Of a DNA stretch of 64,000 nucleotides, positions 40,201 through 49,200 are shown piece after piece; position 1 is the first letter of the stretch, and every line of letters begins with the position of its first letter. Under the pieces are notes generated by a model. That model searched no databases. It had not been told where the DNA came from and saw only the letters and a list, made by a program, of their open reading frames with translations. Made by a program: the position numbers and the translations under genes. The stretch spans positions 18,968,501 through 19,032,500 of the forward strand of contig NC_092672.1 in NCBI RefSeq assembly GCF_964355755.1. Reading direction: 5' to 3'. Source of the stretch: Antedon mediterranea. Lineage: Eukaryota; Echinodermata; Crinoidea; Comatulida; Antedonidae.

Positions 40201-43200
40201 CAGTAATTCCTACCTACTGTACAACAGGCGACCACAGTAATTCCTACCTACTGTACAACAGGCGACCACAGTAATTCCTACCTACTGTACAACAGGCGAC
40301 CACAGTAATTCCTACCTACTGTACAACAGGCGACCACAGTAATTCCTACCTACTGTACAACAGGCGACCACAGTAATTCCTACCTACTGTACAACAGGCG
40401 ACCACAGTAATTCCTACCTACTGTACAACAGGCGACCACAGTAATTCCTACCTACTGTACAACAGGCGACCACAGTAATTCCTACCTACTGCACAACAGG
40501 CGACCACAGTAATTCCTACCTACTGTACAACAGGCGACCACAGTAATTCCTACCTACTGTACAACAGGCGACCACAGTAATTCCTACCTACTGTACAACA
40601 GGCGACCACAGTAATTCCTACCTACTGTACAACAGGCGACCACAGTAATTCCTACCTACTGTACAACAGGCGACCACAGTAATTCCTACCTACTGTACAA
40701 CAGGCCAGCGACCACAGTAATTCCTACCTACTGTACAACAGGCGACCACAGTAATTCCTACCTACTGTACAACAGGCGACCACAGTAATTCCTACCTACT
40801 GTACAACAGGCGACCACAGTAATTCCTACCTACTGTACAACAGGCGACCACAGTAATTCCTACCTACTGCACAACAGGCGACCACAGTAATTCCTACCTA
40901 CTGTACAACAGGCGACCACAGTAATTCCTACCTACTGTACAACAGGCGACCACAGTAATTCCTACCTACTGTACAACAGGCGACCACAGTAATTCCTACC
41001 TACTGCACAACAGGCGACCACAGTAATTCCTACCTACTGCACAACAGGCGACCACAGTAATTCCTACCTACTGTACAACAGGCGACCACAGTAATTCCTA
41101 CCTACAGTACAACAGGCGACCACAGTAATTCCTACCTACTGTACAACAGGCGACCACAGTAATTCCTACCTACTGTACAACAGGCGACCACAGTAATTCC
41201 TACCTACTGTACAACAGGCGACCACAGTAATTCCTACCTACTGTACAACAGGCGACCACAGTAATTCCTACCTACTGTACAACAGGCGACCACAGTAATT
41301 CCTACCTACTGCACAACAGGCGACCACAGTAATTCCTACCTACTGTACAACAGGCGACCACAGTAATTCCTACCTACTGTACAACAGGCGACCACAGTAA
41401 TTCCTACCTACTGTACAACAGGCGACCACAGTAATTCCTACCTACTGTACAACAGGCGACCACAGTAATTCCTACCTACTGCTGTACAACAGGCCAGCGA
41501 CCACAGTAATTCCTACCTACTGAACAACAGGCGACCAATAACAAATTTGATAAACTAGCAAGTTAGGGTTATTTTCAACTGACCAAGCACAATAAATTTG
41601 TTTCCTTCATGAAAACACTTGGGTACAGTACAGTATGTCAGTAAAAGCACATGAATATGCAACTAGAAACAACATGAATGACGCACTGTTGTAAAGATAA
41701 GCATATGCCATGCTTAATAGCAATAGTTTAAAGTAATTTATAATTTTAAGAAGATTGCTAAAACAGTAGCATCTTTAGGAAAGGAACGATAGATTTAATC
41801 ATACAGTCATCATATACTAAAGAGGCACGAGGTAGACTTAAAAATTATATAGTAAATTCAAGGAAATCTGGATACAATTATAAATATTGTTTTGAACTAC
41901 ACTTATAGAAAGCATACAGTATTGTCAACATACTGTATGTCATGCAACTATAGTGTTTGTAATATAATATCAATAAGTAATTCAAAATACTCATAATAGT
42001 ACTTGGGCATTCCCCTATTATTCAAATAAACATGCAATGTGACAATGCATTTTGTTTATCCCAAAGCTTCTTTATGCACAGTTAGCATTTCACAATAGTC
42101 ACCACTAAATTGAGCTCTTAAAATGTATGCATGGTGCACTGTGTATAAGCACAAGGCATCTTGTAGGCTTCAACGTCATTATAATTGTTCGGGTCATAAT
42201 GACTTGAACAATATTTAAATTAGCATATTGTAATAGTTACCATTACTGTAGTAATAGTAGTTATGGATGAAAGATATCAAATTTCCAATCCAATATCTAG
42301 AAATGCTAACAAATTCATAAAAAACTAACAAAATCATCATTCGTTTTATGTTTAAACAATAACATAGTGTCACAATCTGCATTTTTTAACAATCATAGTC
42401 TCTGTCTCAGTTGACATACAGTACAGTAAACTGTAATACATTCATTCAATGAAAGAAATGATCATAATGTTGTACACTGATACAGTAGCTTCTACATGTT
42501 GGTATTTCTTGCATATTTGCTGTTATTTAGACATCCTTATTGACAATTGCAGTATTCTTTGTGTACTGCAATAAAATTTACTGTAATATGCAAAACAAGA
42601 GTAGTGTAAGTAATTACTTAGGTGTACTGTATGTTCAATGAAGGTTGTACTGTACAGAAGTATGTACCGTACTGTATCTGGTTTAACTGATCATAGAGAA
42701 TTTTAAGAAGTGTCTTGATGTACATATACTGTCAGATACAGGACCTCTGTACTGTTACAAGTGTCTTGATGTACATATACTGTCAGATACAGGACCTCTG
42801 TACTGTACATACAAGTGTCTTGATGTACATATACTGTCAGATACAGGACCTCTGTACTGTACATACAAATATTGTAGGATGAAGGCTTTATCTTTTTTTG
42901 TATGAAGGTTTCTCAACTGTACATCTACGGAAACTCAGACAATTTTGCCCAATTACTACACTACAGTATATAACAGTATGCAAAATTATGATTTGGCCTA
43001 AAGTTATGGGAAAAATCATGCTTCCCGGCTCTGCTAATCCTGTACACTGTAGTGTCAAAACACAGTCTAACTCATGAAAACCATTACAATTACATTTTTA
43101 TTGAAATTTTTATTTCAGGGCTCGCAGAATCCTAAAATATTTGGTTGCCCATCGGGCAAGTAGGTTTTAGATTTTGGTTGCCCTCATCATTTTTTTACTT

Positions 43201-46200
43201 GCCCACTATTTTAACTTAATTTTAACGTTTTATACCGCGACTGCACCGCGAAAAAACGTCGGTGAAAAACGCCTATGCTTAATACACTGTGGTGTTTTTT
43301 TCGATGGATTTTAAAGTAGTGAAAACAATTTTTCAAATTTTTTCAATTACACAGTGATGTAGGCCAATCTTTTAAGAACATTTTACAGTAATTTATTTTC
43401 TCATACGATCCTCCGTACAAGAGTTGCGATTGTTTAATTAACATGGTGTCCTGAAATCCCTTGAAAACGCTATGTTATTTCTGTTGGTTACGCTTCGTTG
43501 CACGGCATTGTTTGTCATCGATCGAAGATGTGTTCCGTTTCGTGAATGAAAAAGGCGTATTCACGTGGGTTTACTTTGGGAGCAAAAACGTTTTGCTTCT
43601 ATTGTGCAATGAAATTCCGAAATCAAGCTATTTTGCGATATTTAAAATGTAGTGGCCTAGACATGGCACTAATTATCTTACAATTATTTAATAGATATAT
43701 CTAAAATATTGCCTATAGAAATGTAGGCCTAGGCCTAAAAAGTTTAAACAAAGTACTTATGAAGGTGATGAGCTAGTTGAAATCATAGAGAAGAAAAAAA
43801 CAAACAAACATCAACTGACGTCCGTCTACGTGACGTGTAACAATACGCATGCGTATAGCAAAAAACCTCACAGCAGCTGCCGTACGTAGTAGGAGCACAT
43901 GGGTACGGTGTGTGGAGAGTGCGGGCTTGTGGAGGTTTACTTGTTGTTTCAGTAGAAGCTCGCACAGGTTGGATAAAAACAACCATCTGCTCGCACAAGT
44001 TGGTGATTGAAAACAACACAAGGGAACTGTGCCGAATTGTGGTGAAAACCACGTGCTCCGCCAAGTTGGAGTTTTTGAAAGTTCAACTCTCGGCGATACC
44101 CGAAGAAGTGTATTATTTTCAATGTTGATAATAAAAAATATACTGTAACTATTTAAGTATTCAATGTATTTATTAAATAAATTATTAGGCCTATTAAATT
44201 TATATTCTGTAATATTTATTAAAAAAATGGTAGGCCTACTTGCCTGTGTTAAAAACATCGGCCGCCGCCTATTTGGCACAGACAATTAAAATGACGTATC
44301 TATTATAATTTAATAATATACTGTATTGTACATTTGAACAATAATTACAGTAATTCAGCAAATTATTTATTACACACAAAATACATACATGAATGTAATT
44401 AAACATAGGCCTAATCTACTATCAGGCTGTAGGCCACATAATTAATACCATGGAGTAAATGTTAATACTAAGTAGTAGATTCAGATTTTATTACCACCGT
44501 AAAATGATGTCGATAATTGAGAAAAACAAAAACCAAAAACATACTAGCCCCTATTTTATTTGGTTTATAGTATAACTAGGGAGTTGTTAATTAGAAACTC
44601 CCTGGTATAATAACTTCAAATAAGAGCCGAGAGTTCAACGCTTCCTATTTCGCGATCAATGGATGCCGCAAGAGACCGCGTGCTATATGACAGACCTGGA
44701 AACTCTATACGCAACGACTTGATACGCCCGACTGCATAGAAACACGTGTTTTGGCTCCTGGAGATAACGTTCCATACCACCGAATTCCGATCCATACATT
44801 TACTTAACAAACACTACACTGGTCTCGACGTCAAGATAATTCGTTCGTGCGCGACTATTATTTTCATTGTTACAGTTTTTCACAACCCCTGTAAAACATC
44901 GTGGACATTTTCGGTGATTTTAAGAGGTTGCCCGTCGGGACATGACATGTTAAATTTTAGTTGCCCGACGTATTTATTTGGTTGCCGCGGGACGTCGGGC
45001 AAGCGATTCTGCGAGCCCTGTTATTTAATTACTATGAATATGATTAAGACTTTTGAACTTAGAAATTATATAGCAAGTTGAGAAATCTGGGATCAGTTCC
45101 TACAGTATACAATATATAACTAAACTTTACTAATTAATCGCTATACAGTTAGTAAAGTACTGTAGAACTGGCAAATTATTTGAAAAAAAAATTGTAATTG
45201 TAATATAAATTTCATTCATTTATTGCACAAAAATGTACAGTATACTAATATCAGTCTAACTTAAAATTTACATGAAGATCAAAGGTTTGCATACCATCTT
45301 AATTTGCAAGTGAATAAAGACATTGATTCCATCACACTATGGGGGAAAGCTTTGTATCAAGTGTCAAGTCTTTACTTATCTCTGTTGGGTGTGGAAATGG
45401 AATGTACAACAGGTACAGTAGTGTTCATCCAATTGCACTTAAAACTGAATTTTAAGGGCCTGTTCAGACCTACGGAGTTATGCTTTCGTATTGTACGCGG
45501 CGTACAAGTCCATAGGTCTGAACCAGGAAAAGATTAGTGGAAGCCACCTCGTACGACACTGATATTTCGTACGCTACGAAAGCTCAAGGTATGAGTTTAG
45601 TGGACGTCGCTTACAATACGAAAGTCACGCATCGATGAATATGACCTAGGTTAGATATCTAGCCAATCAAATTACAATATTCGCCACATCACATCGTGAC
45701 ATGTGCTCCTCATCGTACAGCCAAGCTGATCCATTTGTTGTGATCGGTGAACGTGCGAAAAAATCATACCTTTTGTTTGTTGTTACACTAGGTATACAGT
45801 ATTATTATTATTAATATTATTATATTAATTAATTTAAATGTCATCGAAGCGTGCGCATTGGCGAGAAACCGAAGTAAAATACCTTATTTCATTGGTGGGA
45901 AGCCCTGAGTTTAGAGATCGGTTGGAAGTGAAAAACTGGCGTAAAAGCACCGGCAACAAGATGTCTGTGTTCAACGAGATGGCGGACACGTTAGATAGCA
46001 GATGGGCCATCCTCATAATAAAGAAGGATTTAAATTATATCCAAACGAAATTGAAGGGGTCGTCGTATAAAGCAGCGAAAGACCGAGTAAATAAGTCTGG
46101 AGCCGGTGCAAGTACGGGATTTGAACATTTTTCTGCCATAAATGATATTTTAGGCCTAGACCAAATATAAAAACAAACCCCAAAACGATCGGCTGGTTGG

Positions 46201-49200
46201 TATGCCTGACAACCCATCGATAATGCCGAGCCCAAGTGTTCGGTCTAGGCCTGTAACTCTTACCCCAACCACTACTACTTTTAATAACAACGAAGGTAGG
46301 CCTAGGTCTATACGTGCGTTAGAGTTTGGTTAATCGCCAGCGAGTGACATCATATCCGTTTGTAACACAACTTCGTTGCAATGAATCTGAACACTTTGCT
46401 ATTACGACGCTCATTAAAATATGACCTTGGCTGTGATACGAAAGCATAACTCCGTAGGTCTGAACATACCCTAAGTTAAAACTATTTTTAAAGAAAACTC
46501 CACAACCACATTGAGGTTCATAATCGGTAAACACACAAACATACAGTACTGGATAATGTCTTTTTTTTTAATTTAGCTTTCCAAATCAAATTCTTACTTA
46601 AAATTTACTGTATTTACGAATGTACCAATAACCGATTAAAACAGAAACCTCCAGAACGCCACTTTTCTAGGGGTTCACCCAGATAGACTGTGTCACCAAG
46701 GGCCCTTTATGTCATAAAAAATAAATCATGCTAGATCCACTTTATTTAAGTGTATAATATTCACTCTGTAAATGAAAATTGATTCATTTTACAGTAAAGT
46801 CTAGACTTAACAGTGTATAGTAGACATTCTGCTTGTAATGTTACTACTACAGTACTACTATTTCAAAGCATCCATTAAAATCATAGTTTATTTGTGTACA
46901 GTACAGTAGATTGTGGGCATGTTTAATTATGTACCTTTACTAAGGCCATGTAAAAAAAAACAACAGTTGATCGTCCTGGTTTTCTAAAAAAAGGAAGGAA
47001 GAGGCTCTTTTTATTTTTTATTTTTTATTTTTCCAAGATGGCGACTCACTACCGTATTTTCTTGAATAAACATGCCGCTATGAATAAAAATCACTCCCAC
47101 CCCTCGCATACACCCTTCCTGACAATTCAAATAAATATGGTAAGTACTGTAAGATGTCTAAACAAACATAAGTATACAGAACAGCAAATATTAAAATACA
47201 CCTTTTTTTTTATTTTATCAGGGGGTCACAATAAAAGTCCTTTTTGTACACTTTGACTTTATATCAAACTTCTGGATATTATTAGCCTACTGTGGCACAA
47301 ATGCTCTAGTGTTTTTCCTTTTGGGTGTTTTGCCTGATTTCTTGCATTCACTACAAAGTGGATAATTCATGTTCTCAATTGATACATTGTGCTCAGTTCC
47401 ACAATAAAAGCACAGGGGGTCTGTGAATGTTATGTAATAAGCTGCTTCGATAGGCAGGGCACATGTCATTTTGTCATTGACAAAAACAATAGAATCGTCC
47501 TCTCCCAGGATGTCTTGAAAACAAGTTCCACATGAATACGACAGTGTGTCCAGTTCTCGTTCCAAGAGCTGCCCTTGGTCACGCTTCAGAACATGTGCTG
47601 CATAACATACTCGCCACTTGAGGCATTCTTCACACTAGATAGAATAAAGAATGAAAAAGAGTAGGGGTAAATATATGGTAAATTCAGTTGTGTTGAAAGA
47701 ATTCTGAACATGACAATAATATGATAATATGACATCCAAAGAGGGAGGGAATATCAATGCATACACACATATTTTAAAACAGGACGTGGGTCATGTACCC
47801 GAACACGTCCGTAAACATCTAGCCTATATATATGGGACAGTTTCAACCCAGCCGGGTCGATTCGCCCCTCTATGGATAGGCAAACTCTACACTCTCTCGC
47901 GACAATATGCTAGCCTACAGTTTTGTTACTTCTATATGAACATTTTTACCGAACAATTACTCACCTCCGTAGTTTGGTATCTATTGGTCCACCTTGATCG
48001 AATTCGCCGCCTGCAAAATCAGAGAAAATGTCTGCGAGAGTACGTCGGCCCTCCACTACACCGTTCTCGCATACCAAGCCAAGGGCCGGCTTCACAATTT
48101 TTGTTGCAGTCCGAATCGAAACACAAATAAAAACCATGTTGTTTATCTACTATCTAGTCTAGCAGTATCCTACTATCCTAGATCAAATTATTATGTAACA
48201 ATTGATAAAAGGACTAAAAAGTAGGCCCACCAAGGAACCAATAATTATAAATATTAATACTAGTGTATACTGTAACTCAAAATGTATAGAATATAGCGAT
48301 AGAAACAGGGTAGAACCAAAAACATGTGTTCTCCAAATCCAGTCGTTTTTTGCTTCACGGCAACATTTTTAAGGAGTAGCGAGCATATAGCGGCTGTGAA
48401 AATTCTAATTAGATCCAGACGTTTATGTAAAATATTATACCCATGATGAGTGTAATTCAAAATATTCATACATTCAACGGCAGTGATACCTCTATCATCG
48501 CTGACCTATAATCAAAGAATATGACCTCAAATTTATCGCAGTCGACGATGTGTATCGATGGCTCCCGACGGCTGTGGATCACGAAAAAAGAAAGAGCTAG
48601 GCCTAGCTTTCGACAAAGGTACAACATAAATCAATGTTTTTTATACAAAATATCGAAATAAAAAATAAAATAAAAATTGATGCGGCCTGAAAAAAGCATG
48701 CGGGCGGGGACGATCAACTGTTGTTTTTTTTTATATGGCCTAACACTACAGTTATTATAATAATAAGTTTAAAAAATAATAATTTGACAAATATTTCATA
48801 GTTCACTTCCTTTTAAGATAATATTCTTGAATAACCTAAGAACAGGAAAAGTTTGGAAAAAAAAAGGATTAGAGCACAAGGATTGCCTTTTTAAATGTTG
48901 GAAAGATCAGGAAATGGTGGGCTGGTATAAGGTCAGGTATCACTGTAGGGCCTACAGTATACAGAATACACATAGTGTGAATGTAGACTAGGTATAGTAA
49001 CTGGTACATAAATATTTAATTTACATAATACATGATTAACTTTGCTTTATACCATTTATTAAGAATCATCATAGACAGACAGATTGAGTGACGCGACGCT
49101 TGATGTGAATCCTGGGGAGAACACTGGACACTAATAGAAAGAATTGCACAAACCAAAAATGGTGTTGGTAGTCAAGTGCCGCTTACCTGGATAAACCGAT

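Noticed and set aside
39713-41536. CRISPR-like array
   Set aside because: There are no unique spacers; the 34-bp unit is simply repeated, in a eukaryotic intron. It is a minisatellite.
43773-44285. 170-codon minus ORF as a transposase
   Set aside because: No catalytic motif or known domain was recognised; kept only as an unassigned frame in the inverted-repeat element.
47729-48130. 133-codon plus ORF inside the 46944-48740 element
   Set aside because: No domain, no splice evidence, and it is on the opposite strand to the convincing exon.
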